A DNA stretch of 64,000 nt from Phallusia mammillata. Its lineage: Eukaryota; Chordata; Ascidiacea; Phlebobranchia; Ascidiidae. Below the pieces are notes generated by a model that was not told the origin of the DNA, did not search any database, and saw nothing but the letters and a program-made list of their open reading frames with translations. The stretch covers positions 62,001 to 126,000 of the forward strand of contig QLIY01000366.1 of assembly GCA_003260075.1 (NCBI GenBank). Direction: 5' to 3'. A program made the position numbers and the translations under genes. Below, piece by piece: positions 1-12,700 of the stretch. Positions within the stretch are counted from its first letter, which is position 1; every line of letters starts with the position of its first letter.

Positions 1-672
1 AACTAGTTTTCGTAACTTTGGAGAATTTGGAAGATAAATTAGCAGTGTTTGTTACGCGAAAACTCCTTGTTTTTATTTACGCCTTTCTCTCGTTACGAAA
101 ATAAAATTAGATTTCTTTACGCGTTCAATCCACATGCCCTAAATAATTTTGTCCCACTAAAATACGACCCCAGAGTCAGATTTACAGGGTTCCCGCGCAA
201 TTTTTGTTTATAAATTCCATGACTTTTCCAAAACTTTTCAAGAAAAAAAACCCGAATTCCATAACATTAATAAAAAAAAAATCGAGCAATTCCAATAGCA
301 AAGCTAGAAAAAAGACTTTGGTGTATATGTAGCTGCCCCCCCCCCTTTGAACTAGTTTTCGTAACTTTGGAGAATTTGGAAGATAAATTAGCAATGCTTG
401 TTCTGCGAAAACTCCTTGTTTTTGTTTGCGCCTTTCTCTCGTTATGAAAATAAAATTAGATTTCTTAACGCGTTCAATCCACATGCCCTAAATAGGTTTG
501 GCTCACTAAAATACGACCCCAGAGTCAGATTTAGTCCCGATGAAAAACCTTTTTAAATGCATTTGTAGTTGCCCCCCCCCCCTAAATTCCATAACTTTTC
601 CAGGTTTTCCATACCCGCGGGAACCCTGGATTTAGTCCCGATGAAAAACCTTTTTAAATGCATTTGTAGTTG
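1..672. repeat. Direct duplication broken by poly-C runs
   Basis: The first ~180 bases recur at about 348-530 with roughly 5% differences, and the block at 530-571 recurs at 628-671. Poly-C runs of 10-11 lie at 336-345 and 572-582, exactly at the edges of the inserted copy. The copy at 348-571 runs straight through the site that, in the outer sequence, is occupied by a TIR element (185-628). The layout therefore looks like an insertion-free allele pasted inside an insertion-bearing allele. No coding sequence is visible here. Confidence 0.7.
185..628. mobile_element. hAT-like TIR element, interrupted
   Basis: The ends are CAGGGTTCCCGCG at 185 and its inverse CGCGGGAACCCTG at 628, both followed inward by a related AAATTCCAT-ACTTTTCC block. 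The flanking GATTTA is present on both sides. The uninterrupted sequence GTCAGATTTAGTCCCG at about 527-542 acts as an empty site. The middle of the element is replaced by the poly-C-bounded copy of flanking DNA described for 1-672. No ORF is recognised. Confidence 0.5.
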
Positions 673-747
673 TTGTTACATCCAGACGGATTCCTTTTCA
701 AATTCTATTTTAAAATCCCTGTTGCAACAGAATGTTACAAACTGTAC

Positions 748-3700
748 CTTCTTGCACAATGTCCTTTCTCTGGAGTTCCCACTTTGCTCCAAACACTGCT
801 CCGTTCTTTGGTAGCTGACGTTGTTCTTCCCTGTTAGCCACGTGATCGTTCCGCATCACTAACGGCGCTGTGTACGGGTTGGTTCGCATCGGGACGAATT
901 TCGAAAGTTTTAAATCAAGCGATCTGAAATAAAGTAATAAAGAAGTTTATTTGGCGCAAACGTATTTTATATGAAATTACAGTACGGTGCATAATATGGC
1001 AAGGGGTATCTAGTAATAGGTGATTAAAATGGTGCCAACTATTTTGAGGCTGTAACACAACATTCAAAAAGCGCAAAACTAAATTTAAAACAAGACGCGT
1101 AAAGGTTGCTTTCTTATCTCGCTAGAAAAGCCATCACGAGACCCTGCGAACCGATCAACGATCGCCAACTGGACATGTCAATCCCAATCGCAAAGTTTGA
1201 AACGTATTTGTCACAAAAATAAGTATGGAAAGGAAAAGGACAACATCAAAAGTAAACCCTGTGCAAAAAGACATTTGAAATGGGTTAAATTAAAATTAAA
1301 AACAAACGTTTGACAAAACGGATGCACAGCTTTTAGCAAAATGCAGAAATCAGCCATGAAAATAAAAACGGGCAAGGGTGAATGCTATAACAGTTTGAGT
1401 TTATTTGCGCACTAATGTATGGTTAAAGGTTTGGTGGCCCACAGCAGTTTGTGACCTTTGTGTTGTTGATCTCAACAGCCACCACAAAATTAAAAATGCG
1501 GTGCAGTGTGTTTCAGCCAAGCAACCGCTTAAAGCTGTTTGTACCTAAAATACGCTTTCGGAATGTCATTTATTCGCAGTATTTGAAACTAAGACATTTA
1601 GAACAGAATTAAAATGTAAGACCTTAGAACAGATAAGGTAAATATGTTAGCTACATCAACCAAACATTTTAATGCTTTCAAAATTGTTTTATTCCAATCC
1701 CAACATAAAAGATTTGATAGATTCATTTATATATGTAAGTCTATGTCTAAAAGTTTCACTTTTTCTTGAATAGGCTTTCAAACCTTTTATTCCGAAAAAA
1801 ATCACAGAAAGTGTTTTGATTTTAAATAATTCTTTTCTTTAAAATTTTTTAGTACGAAAATATAAAATATAAATCTTTCTTATACTGGGTACAGATATGC
1901 ACACTGCAGTATAAAATTAAGAATTTGTTAGTAGTGGACATATAAAGCCACATACAATCATGTCGGTTTAAACGATTTAAATCCCACAGACCCACTGCAT
2001 GTGCCACTATGACAAGTGTGATTGCGTGACAAACCATAAAAGCCATTTAGCCCTAATGTGAGGATTATAATATCAACCGTTTCCGCAAGCCATCAATTGT
2101 AATTACACTGAACAAATGTTGCTATTGATATTTTAAGCGAAAACTAATTCAGAAGCAATAAAAATATTTTTTTAAACATCTAAAATTGTTCCATGCAGTT
2201 GTTCACTCTTCCGTGCACAAACCATTTAAAACTAGCATATCTGTTTAATTGCTAATTTCTAAGAATTATAACTTTAAAAAAGATCACGCCACACCGAGCA
2301 AAGAAAAGGCGCATCACAGCATATTGTCACGCATTGACGTCATCAAGCGTGCAAAGTCAACGACTTAATCGTTTCGTGCGTGTAATAAGCACACGCCCCC
2401 CTGGCACACATTAGCAGCTTTCTTGAAATACATGTGCGGTGTACTTCGAAATTCAACTTTGCTCTGCCCTTTACAGCCACTTTGCACCACGATGACGTCA
2501 CCCCATTGTTATTATTTTAATGACGTCATTTCGACCCGTTTTGGACAAACACCGCTATTTTAAAAACGCCAAAATTTTGTCGTGTTGGAGTAAAAAATGC
2601 CGTGATGATGTCACAGTCTTATGTAGATGACGTCACGTGCTGTAAGCAAACAAATCAACAAGAGATGCCTACCTTCGTCGACTGACTCTGCATCTTCTTA
2701 AAAGCAAGAAGGCTCCGATGATGAAGAGAAGAGATATAGGGATCCCGACAGCCACTCCAATCACCAGCGATTTGCTCGCACAACCAAAATCGCCCTTAAA
2801 ACCATCACCGAAGAAGCCGTCCCTGTTAAAATATATGTTTTAAGTTATAACTCAATCGTGGTAAAACAATGCTAAACCACTTTTTAAAGAGAGATAAAAT
2901 CGGCTTAAGACAAAAGTTTGTTTAAAGGATAAAACTGGGTTAAAACCTATGTAAACTTTGAAAGGAATAAATTAGGTTAACATTAACGCTTTTAAGAGGA
3001 TAAAATTGGAACAAAATCAACGTTTTATTGAAAGGAAAATAGTTTTAACATCAATGTTTTTTGAAAGGATATTATTGGATTAATACTATCGCAATGTGTT
3101 TCGCAAATGTGATTTTAACCGTGGTTCAGGATAAATTAACAGTGAATCTGGACACACAAGATTTCTAAAGCCAAAGAAACAATTAAAACCAGGGAAAGTT
3201 TGTTTTTGCAATTAGCAACTTACTGGCATCGACAAGTGAATCCGGTTTCAGGCGCTTTACGGTCCACGCAGAAAGCATCCTGATGACAAATGGTCATTGT
3301 TTTGTTATAATCCAAACACGCGTCGGTGTCATAGCAACCGGTGCCGCCCGGCCAGATCTCCGCGATCCCGTTGCCGTGGTAACCGGTTCCGCATGAGCAG
3401 TTGGCGGGAAGCTCGCTCTCTGGCGGCAAATCGACACACGATGCTTGGTGGTCGCAATAACTTCGTTCATCCGACCAAAGGAGATTCACACAAGCGTCTA
3501 CATCTAATTCAGAACAATAGAATTTGAAAGGTCTGTCCCAAAAATAAAATACTTATATTTCGCAACTATATTACTATTGCCTTGTAAAAAGCATAAATTT
3601 AGACCCACAATTGTCACCTTTATTCACAAGCAAACCTTTTTTCAATTATACATGTAAAGAATGCGCATCTTTCATAAATAATTGTAAACATTTCACAATC

Positions 3701-6700
3701 AAACTTGTGGTGGTTACACAAACTCACCAAACGCAAATACGCAATTAAAAAAGCCGGACCAAGTGCTACTACAATCATTTTACGTTCCAGGAACCCACTT
3801 AACATAAGTAGGTGAGACCAGGACAACACGTTAACGCACTCAGTTGCACTTTTACCTCATTTGCATACAACCAAACTCATCACATTCACCTAATGGTGTT
3901 TGTGCGCCAGTGCGAATACATTTTTGGCAATTAGTGGAATTTGAATGTGCTGCAAACCATGTACACTGATCAAAACTAAAACGGTCAGAGGGTTGACTCT
4001 ATTTGTCATTTACAAGCGACAATAATGGCTTTGATTAAAATATATTTTCTGGGTGTAATGTTGCAAAGTCTTAAAGTAACGACACTTATTGCAATTTTGG
4101 GGAGTGATTGTGGGCCCTTTTGTCTAAGCTAAATGTCAAACTATTGCACTGAATCAGGATTTAAAAACATAAAATAATGTACCTAACCGTTATCACGATA
4201 AAGGTTATGCAATTTTAACCAATCAACACAGTCATGATCAACATGTCAAAGTTGATTGCCGCAATTTTCACATAAGGCATTTGGCCGTGAAAAATCTTCA
4301 TTTTTGGACACCCATGACAAAACGGATAACGTTTTTATTCAGCTTCCGATAAATGATAATGATTTTCGTGCTAACCTGACACAGCGATGTTGATGGTGGC
4401 CCTCATACCATATTCTGAACAGTCTCCGGGAAATATACAGACATCATTCCCGCGCGGCACGTAAGGCATTACTCCCATCGTATAAGTCTGATTGAAATTG
4501 AGATTGAGCAAAGTGATGTTGTACCAAGGATTAATCGCAGCTTCTTCAGGAGTCTTGGCTTTCTGCAAAAACACAATGTAGGCTTTTCACCATATAAGTT
4601 GAGGTTGGCAAGACGTTGCACCTATGTCAACTTTGTTCATTTGTTTGACGTCTTTCACGCGTTGGAACCTAGGACGCTTCTAAGTAAGGAGACTGTATTT
4701 TGTTCAAGCGCCTGGGCCCTGCGTCAAAAGTGGGCCAAATTTGGGCCTAGACCTGAATATACCATCCGGAAACCCGTCCTGAACTTGAAGCCCGAATTAG
4801 AACGAGACATTTATTTACAAAAACTGTGGCACAACTGTGGCCTTGTTTGGAGTCAGGTCCGAATCAAACGCGTTTTGTTCAAACTGAATCTAGAAACCGG
4901 CCAGAAATGCGCGGCTCAAATTATAACTCTGCCTTAGCTACTCAGCGCACCATTGTTTTTAGGCTTACCAGCGCGTAACCACCGTTTTCTATCTCGATCC
5001 CTGCTGGAGGCCCTATTTCGTATTCCTCGATTGTTGCTCCTTTCACTACGTCATGTGGGGCTTTCCATCTTACAATGGCGGCTGTTTTATGGTTCACATA
5101 ATCGGGCATAAAAGCGAAGACCTCCAAGTCTGCTACTGGACTCGAAGCAGTGTGCATTTCTGAAACAATAATTAAAGATTAAATAGATGTAAAACGTTGG
5201 TAATAGTTTGACTAAATTGAAGACACGGTCTCTGCCCACAAGCAATACAACTTAAACTTACCACTTATATTTTGCGCTTGATCACAAAACTGGTAAGCAA
5301 GTAAGTCGTTTACTCCTTTCTCGTTGATGAGATGTTCTCCGCAAAAGATGTAAAAGTTTTTCGTCGTGTACAGAGCTGGTGTCGTCTTATGGCCCACGTA
5401 CGCTGCGATCTCAAATGTGTAATGTCGGCCGAAAGCAATGTCAAATGTCAATTCACGTGCGTCCTGAAATTCAATTGATTTGTGTTTCAAAAAATGAAAA
5501 ACGTTTTACAGAACGCATTGAAGTTTAAAAATGTCTTAAAATAGACTATGAACATTTTTTTTAACTATGAACAGTTGGGTCAATTTTTAGAAAGTTTAAA
5601 CTGAAAAAGTTATCCAACTTGTTAGGAAAAATTGAACAAAAAAATAATTCTTTGAAAAACGAAAATTTTAGTAGTGGATCAATACCATCAACAACATGGC
5701 TTAAACTGACGATCACTATATGCATCACCTTTACACGTGCTTATCCTACTTTTTACGCCATGTCTTGTTTTTTGCTCCCTTGATTCGTTGCCCAGAGCTG
5801 CGCTTGTTTTGGTAGGGTTTTCAGATCGTTTCGGGCAGCTTTGGCAATTAGTAACGGCAATCCTTCGTTTTATTGTTATACTTTTTTGCTGCGTTTATTT
5901 ATTTTACCGTATTTGATTTCGCACTCGTTTTTATATCGATTTGTTTATCGATTTCCAGGAACACATGATCCCACATGAGCGAAACAAATATCCCTTTATA
6001 TGAACCAACTGGTTTCTGTAAGGACTTTATCTTCCATTGGTTTTACAGTATTTCCATGATAAAAACGTTCAAAACTTTTTTTGCAATTTTAACAAAAAGC
6101 AACATATTTTGCAAGGTTTTACTGCCAAAATCTTGACTTTACCCGTTTCAGCCACTGGTGTCCATCCTTAAGCATGTTGCACAATCCAGTACCGGTCACA
6201 CAAGGTAATCCAAAGTGGTCAAGGCAGGGAAACTTGCATTGCACGTAAGATCCGTTCTTGGCCACCGTCCATACAGACTCATTGAAATAGTTTTTGCATC
6301 TGAGAAAGCACGAATATATGAAATAATGGTTATGATCGAATACAAAATCAGTCAAAGCTCTTTAATATTTCTACTGGGTGTTCGGAAAGTCACTGTGCAC
6401 TTACATATTTATTAACAGACTGTTTCAGTACAGAATCTAGGAGGTAAATACGAATAACGATTTTAAATTATGTTGAAAGTGACCCCCGTTAGCATCAATA
6501 CAGCCTTAGATCCTTCTTTTTTTTGTTTAAACAAATTATGAGAACAGTGCAAATTGACTTTCAAAACACCCTATATATTAAGGTTAATTGTCAAGTCAAC
6601 TTGATAAAAAAACAAATTTGCCATTAAATTAGCATTAGCTGTCTTGTGGATACGAACCGCCCAGGATTAGGCTCATGTCATGGGTTCGAATCTCACCGCA

Positions 6701-9700
6701 GACCTGATTTTCGAGCATATTCTTTGCTTTTGTTAGCTATTACGACAACGAATATAATCAGTCGTGATTCTGTTAACGGAAGCTTCAATCAATCGCCCGT
6801 TTCGTTGTCATTCATGCAATGCTTTTATCATGATATTGTTGAAAAAGTAGGTGTATGTGAAAAATCATTTGCACATAACTTACTCTGCTAGTCGGACATT
6901 AATATCTGTTGACGAGATATCGCTGCTAAAAGATGAAAATCCTGATGTACTGGGAAGTTCCAAAGGCGATAATGGGTTATCACCTGCAAAAAGACTTTTA
7001 GTAACAACGAAGTGAAACATAACTTTCAACTGAATGAAAAGGCAGTACACAGAAAAGTTGTTAGGGTAAATGAAGGTCAATGTTCATCAATTGCTTAAAA
7101 ACTAGGCACAGTATACATGGACCTAAAAGGCAGCCCAACCAACAACAAAACTTCTTTGTACATAGTGGATACATTGTAACGGTCTATGGCACTTTCGTTT
7201 TTTCAAGTCTCACATTTTTGGTGTACAAATAATGGCAAACTACACACGATACCGCTTTGAAGAAATTAACTGAACAAAACGCAGCAGTATAGGAAGAGTT
7301 ACGGTCTTGCCCGGGGTCTTAATAAAATCGCATAGTTTATCTCCACATCGGCCAAAATCTGGTGCTTTCCGCAGCAAGATGGTAGATAACATAACAACGA
7401 GTCAAACAAAATGGCAGTGCTTCTGCTTTGAGACTAATCCGCCCACCGGCGTTCTGTTTTCGACGAAACGAAACGATTAAGGTAAGCAGAGATGCTGTCG
7501 CGTTCAGAGAATCGGTTGCGATTAAAAAGCTTGACTTGAAAGAGTCAAGAATTCGTCACATAGTTTTGGGAGCGATTTTGCGCGTTACTGACAAAGCCAA
7601 GACAATTGAAAATCTTCGGCAGAATTTCAACTATTCCTTGTTTAGTTTTTGTTCAGGATTATTTTAAAGAATATATTTAGTTGGCAAATCGCAACTTAAG
7701 TTATACATGCATTACTGGTATTAATACCTTATAACTATTCATCTTTTCAACAACATTTTTTAACCTACATGTAAACAAATTCGACACTATTTCATCTAAT
7801 TAAGACATCAATTGAAAAGTATTATTGACTTTATAAATTAGGCCACCCATATAATGTTAACAACACGTTAGGTTAGTAGCTTTTCTATATTTTCTTCAAT
7901 AATTTTGCTTCAGTTTGTTTGATTTTCTAAGTATGTGTAAATTAAAAAAGAGTTAAACAGCAAGAAAACGTGTCAGCATGATAAGACTTACTTAAAAATC
8001 GAAAAATAGGGTTCAAAGAAAGACTTCTTTTTCCCACGTTGGCGTACGAGTGTTGGTCGGTGTCATAAAATTTGTAGAGAAACCCGTCAAAGTGGTGGTC
8101 TGAAACAATCAACAAGCAAATTAATTGGGTTTCAATATTAAAAATGTTTCTCCGAAAACCTCGATCGCTTCTGCGGCAATAAGTTCGCAACATGGAACTT
8201 TAATTACAAGTTTTCAATTCCTTGTCCTGTAATTGCTGGAAGCTGAAGGCCATGAAAAGGCAGGCGCAATGTGATTGGTTAAACGACAAGGCAGGAAATT
8301 GGAATTGTAAGCTGATGTTCTCAATTGTTTTGACGTAATTGGTCTCATTACCTTATTCATTGCAAAATTTGAACATTGCATCAGTCGTGTTTTGAAGCAT
8401 AATTGAACACAATATGCAGGCAAGTTTCGTTTGCATGATCAACAAAGTTGTTTTGAATGTACTATTGATAAGAATTGTTAATTGATTTTAGACACGTAAA
8501 GGCCACTTTTTTGACGAAACATCCTGTTTATTGGGTAGTTAAAACTACACAAAGTTAAGTTGTCAATTGAGACTACCTCTAGTGTGCACTGTTGCCAAAA
8601 CAAAACGTGCAATATTTACCTTATAATGTATTATTTTTTACAACTATTTAATAACTGAATACAAAAATACGTCGCAACAAGCAGAATCATTCGAGATTTT
8701 ACCTAGATGACATCGTCATTTCCTTATTCAAATAGAAAGTGAACACACAGTATTTTGACAACTTACCTCCCTTTACTGACACATCCCACGAATAGGTAAC
8801 GGTGATTTGGTGCGAGGACAGGTCGCTGGCGTTCGGAAGTTTAAACGAAACATGTTCGGTGACGTTTCTCACTGTGACGTCAGCTGTGGATACAACAAAT
8901 ACAATTTGGAAACAAGGAAACCATGCGGTTGAGACGATCAAAAAGGGGGTTTTGCGTCAGTATGAAAAAACATTTCTCCTTAGTTTTCGGCGAATGTTTT
9001 TGCCACATCTGTGTTGTGTTTTAAAAAGAGGTGAAGAGGTTTCACAACAACATCAACGTAATAGTTCTTTTTTAAGAGTTACATAGAAAATTGTTAAAGT
9101 AATAAAAGTCGAACTAATGTCAAAGATAACCAAAACGTAAGCATCAAAAATTTTCCACAAATCACACCGAAATTAACCAACGTTTGTGTTTAAATTCGTT
9201 TTTTTAACTAGTTATATGTAGAATATTACGTAGACAGTCCTAGTGGAAGTTGTTTACAACAATGTTTAAAATAGAAACTGACTCGCAACTAATATACAGA
9301 CCCATTACGCAGTGCGGTAAATTTTAAACATACGTTTCTTGATTTAAGATGTTAATAACTGCGTATTTGTTGAAGTTTCAAAGTGCTTGTTTAACAAATT
9401 CAATTTTCAGATAATTGAGCTTAGGAAAGTACCGCAGTCGCATTCACAGAATCGCGCGGGAACTCTCTGTAAGTAACTTTTCCGCAACTAATCGATCTGG
9501 ACATCGATTGGCGCCCACACGTCAAGAGCTGGACATGTTTATGTGCGGGAGGTCATACTCCAAATCTTGCTCTTTGTTCTTCCAAGAAAAGTTCGCCTAA
9601 ACGCCCGGACAAGCCGAGAAAGAGAGATATTATCGCATTAAGGCAACGTCATACCGCCAGCGTAGCGTAGTAAATCGCTCGGCGTGCAAGAATTTTTGCG

Positions 9701-12700
9701 CGAAAATATTTACTGTCGATAATCAATTGTGACGGGACTGAGACCATTGTTTACAGCTCGGTCAAACAAAGGAAGCCAAATCTCATCAGGAAGTGAATAA
9801 ATTAAAAGTCATGTCTAGCAGTGGTAAAAAAACGAGAACCGTTTTTGCCTTATATCGACGATTAGGTACGTTTTCTCATTTCACAGTGTTGATTTATACT
9901 ATAACATGAACATCTATCTTTTATCAATTTAAATCTGTGTACATTATACCATACATCTATAGTGAAAAATACAATTTAAATTACATAAACAAAACGTGAT
10001 AACGAGCCAATAAAGTAACACGCGAATGAAATTCCTAATATACAACCAAAGTAATTACTGAGACACGTTCCACATTTTAAAACCCTAGCACCTAAAATAA
10101 AAATACATTTGGTTCGTGAGCCAATACTTCAGAGGCCCAATTTCGGCCCCAACGCATGCGTTTCTGACGTAAACGCTCTAATTGTTCCTTGAAACGCAAG
10201 AGTTGATTGGGGAAGCTTAGCCAATTTTTTAACGAGCCTTGCGGAAGCACCAAATCCCGTTGTTGCGTCATAATGCTCCCACGTAATTAGTATGATTGAC
10301 AAAAACCTTGCAAAAAACGCAAACCGCAAAACCGTTGAAAAATCATCTAGATGATATTATTAAGTACATTTTCGTTTTTTCTCATTTTATTTAAATATTT
10401 AGTAATGTCGAACACATTTTGATTAACTCTTACATTAAAACATGTTTTTTACTTTGACTAAAAACCATAAAAAACTTCCCTCATAATATTGATAAATAAA
10501 TAAAACTTCCCTCTTAATATTGATGACATTGAAAAAGACTGTTATCCAAACAGCGAAAAAACACTATATTAATGTTTGTAGATTATGTTGAGCAATATAT
10601 TAAAACGTGAAGCAAAATGTCTCCAAAGAATCTGTAAAAATGCGTGACTACAAGACATTAACAGGTCTTCGCCAGAAAAGTACGCTAATAAAAACTGGGC
10701 ATTGGCAGCATCGAAACACGATGTAGGGCTGTCGCTTCACGTATGCCTAATCACTACTATCAAAAAGAATCGCAAACAACTGCCAAACAGCAGGAAATCG
10801 TGTTGAAAACACCCACGGGAACCCAAACAACGCCTGGGTTGCCACACGGCCCAGACTGGGAGACTGTATTTAAGGATTTTTCAGTCTCGCTTTGTCTGTC
10901 CGAAAGCTATGGGTGAAACAAATTACAAAAGGTTGAACGATTTTTTGTGGCCGCTTCCACGCAGCGACGAGTCCGATGGCGCACGTTTTGATTACGTCAG
11001 AAAAAAGAGTCGCGACCTGTGACGTAAGCGTTTCCGGACCTTCAGAAAAGCGCCAGTCATGACAAGGAAGCGAGAATGAAAATCGACCTGCTATTATAGC
11101 GATTCGTAATATCCTTGCAAGTCATCCTTATTAAATGTGCTTCAGCGATTTCCAAATAAGTACAAACGCCGCAAACAAAAATGTTATCTGCCGTAAGCAT
11201 TTTAAACGCCCTTTGACCCCGCCACAAACGTGCATGCTAAAGGGCAGTAACGTTAACACATTTACTTTAATTCAGAAAGGTTTGTTTTCAGCATTACGGC
11301 AGTTGTTTGCATATTGCGCAATCTTACGCTTTAAAAATCTAAAAAATAACAACTGCTTGCCACAAATGTTGCTAGAAAGTCGTGATGCATTGTCTCCGAG
11401 AACCCGAACCACGTTTCCGATGCTACAAATGCTGCGACCCATTGTTACAAATATCGCAACCTTTTAATGGTATTTGGTGACATACGACTGCAAGCGGCTG
11501 AGGTGGTAAAAATTGTTTTGTGCAGTTTCATCCGCGTCGAATAAACACGTGAACTCACCTGCACCGGTTACGTAAAAGTTGACCAGTGTGAAAACGCCCA
11601 ACAACGTGTAAATCGCGTATTGGGCGAACTGATTCAAGTCTGTTGCCTTTAAAACCAAATCGATTCGGGCCTGACTTCACACTACCTTTAGTGGGTACCT
11701 TTAGTGCCACAAATTTAGAGATTTTAACCCAATTTGTTTGTTTTGAAAAAAAAAGTTGTTTAGGTCGGTTCCTGGCTTGTACTTTCGAATTTAGGCCACA
11801 ATTTCGCCACTGCTTACAATTGTGGACCACAACAACAACACTTGGCAATTACAATACTTATTTAATGTCATTAATAGCTTAGTAGACATACCAAGTATGG
11901 GGCCACAACTAGATGCGTTATGCTTGTTATAAATACACCATCGATATTTTGGGATCTTAGGACTTTTTCAAAACATATAGCGCCCAAATTACTTGGTCTA
12001 AAAATTGAAAGAGGTCTGGTAGGGATTTTAACCAGTAGCTTTCAAAACATACGAGTTGTAAAAATAAGAGTTGTTTTTAGCGAAATGACTTCATAAACCA
12101 AGCAAAAAAGAACGGTCCGTGATAAACTATCCCTTATACTACAGGCAAGTCATGAACGCTGACATCCAAGCAATGTGCACAGATAAATATCTTGTTTACG
12201 CATTCCAAGCACTTTATCCTATTTGTCGCGGGTCAAGCAAGGGTTCAGGGTACAGGATTTGGAATGTGAAGACGATTTTGAGATAAAAAAAATCACCAGC
12301 AAAACGTTTGTTTTTGTTTTTTCCACAGATAATGTAACCTTTCTCCGGCAAAATTGTAGTAAACAAACAAGATTTGAAACTATTGACCCAACCAGGTGCT
12401 ACTACAATTTAGCATATGTCCTAAAATTACGTTTATAATTCACTAACATTGGATAAGCAACACTGCTAGCCTGAGTTGGTTTATAACGTGGGGCTTTATC
12501 AAGTTTAGCTGGTTTTAAACAAAGATAGCACAAGGTTTATCTATTTTGCAATCACCGATCTCCACTGTTTGGTTTTAATTAGAAGATATGAGTAATTTCG
12601 GCAAGTTTTCCTAGAAGGACGTTACGCAACGTAAACTTCAGGAAAATCTAAAAGAAAATGGCCTCCACATTTTTTCTTCGGTTATGTTTTTACACCATAT

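Noticed and set aside
1-747. Search for the P-loop/kinase exon of the minus-strand RTK
   Set aside because: No VAVK- or GxGxFG-type coding exon on the minus strand; the interval is duplicated and transposon sequence. The exon must be outside the window.
6641-6705. Possible tRNA gene (GGGTTCGAATCTC B box)
   Set aside because: Only four acceptor-stem pairs can be drawn, the T stem is poor and no proper A box or anticodon arm is evident. Probably a SINE fragment or chance.
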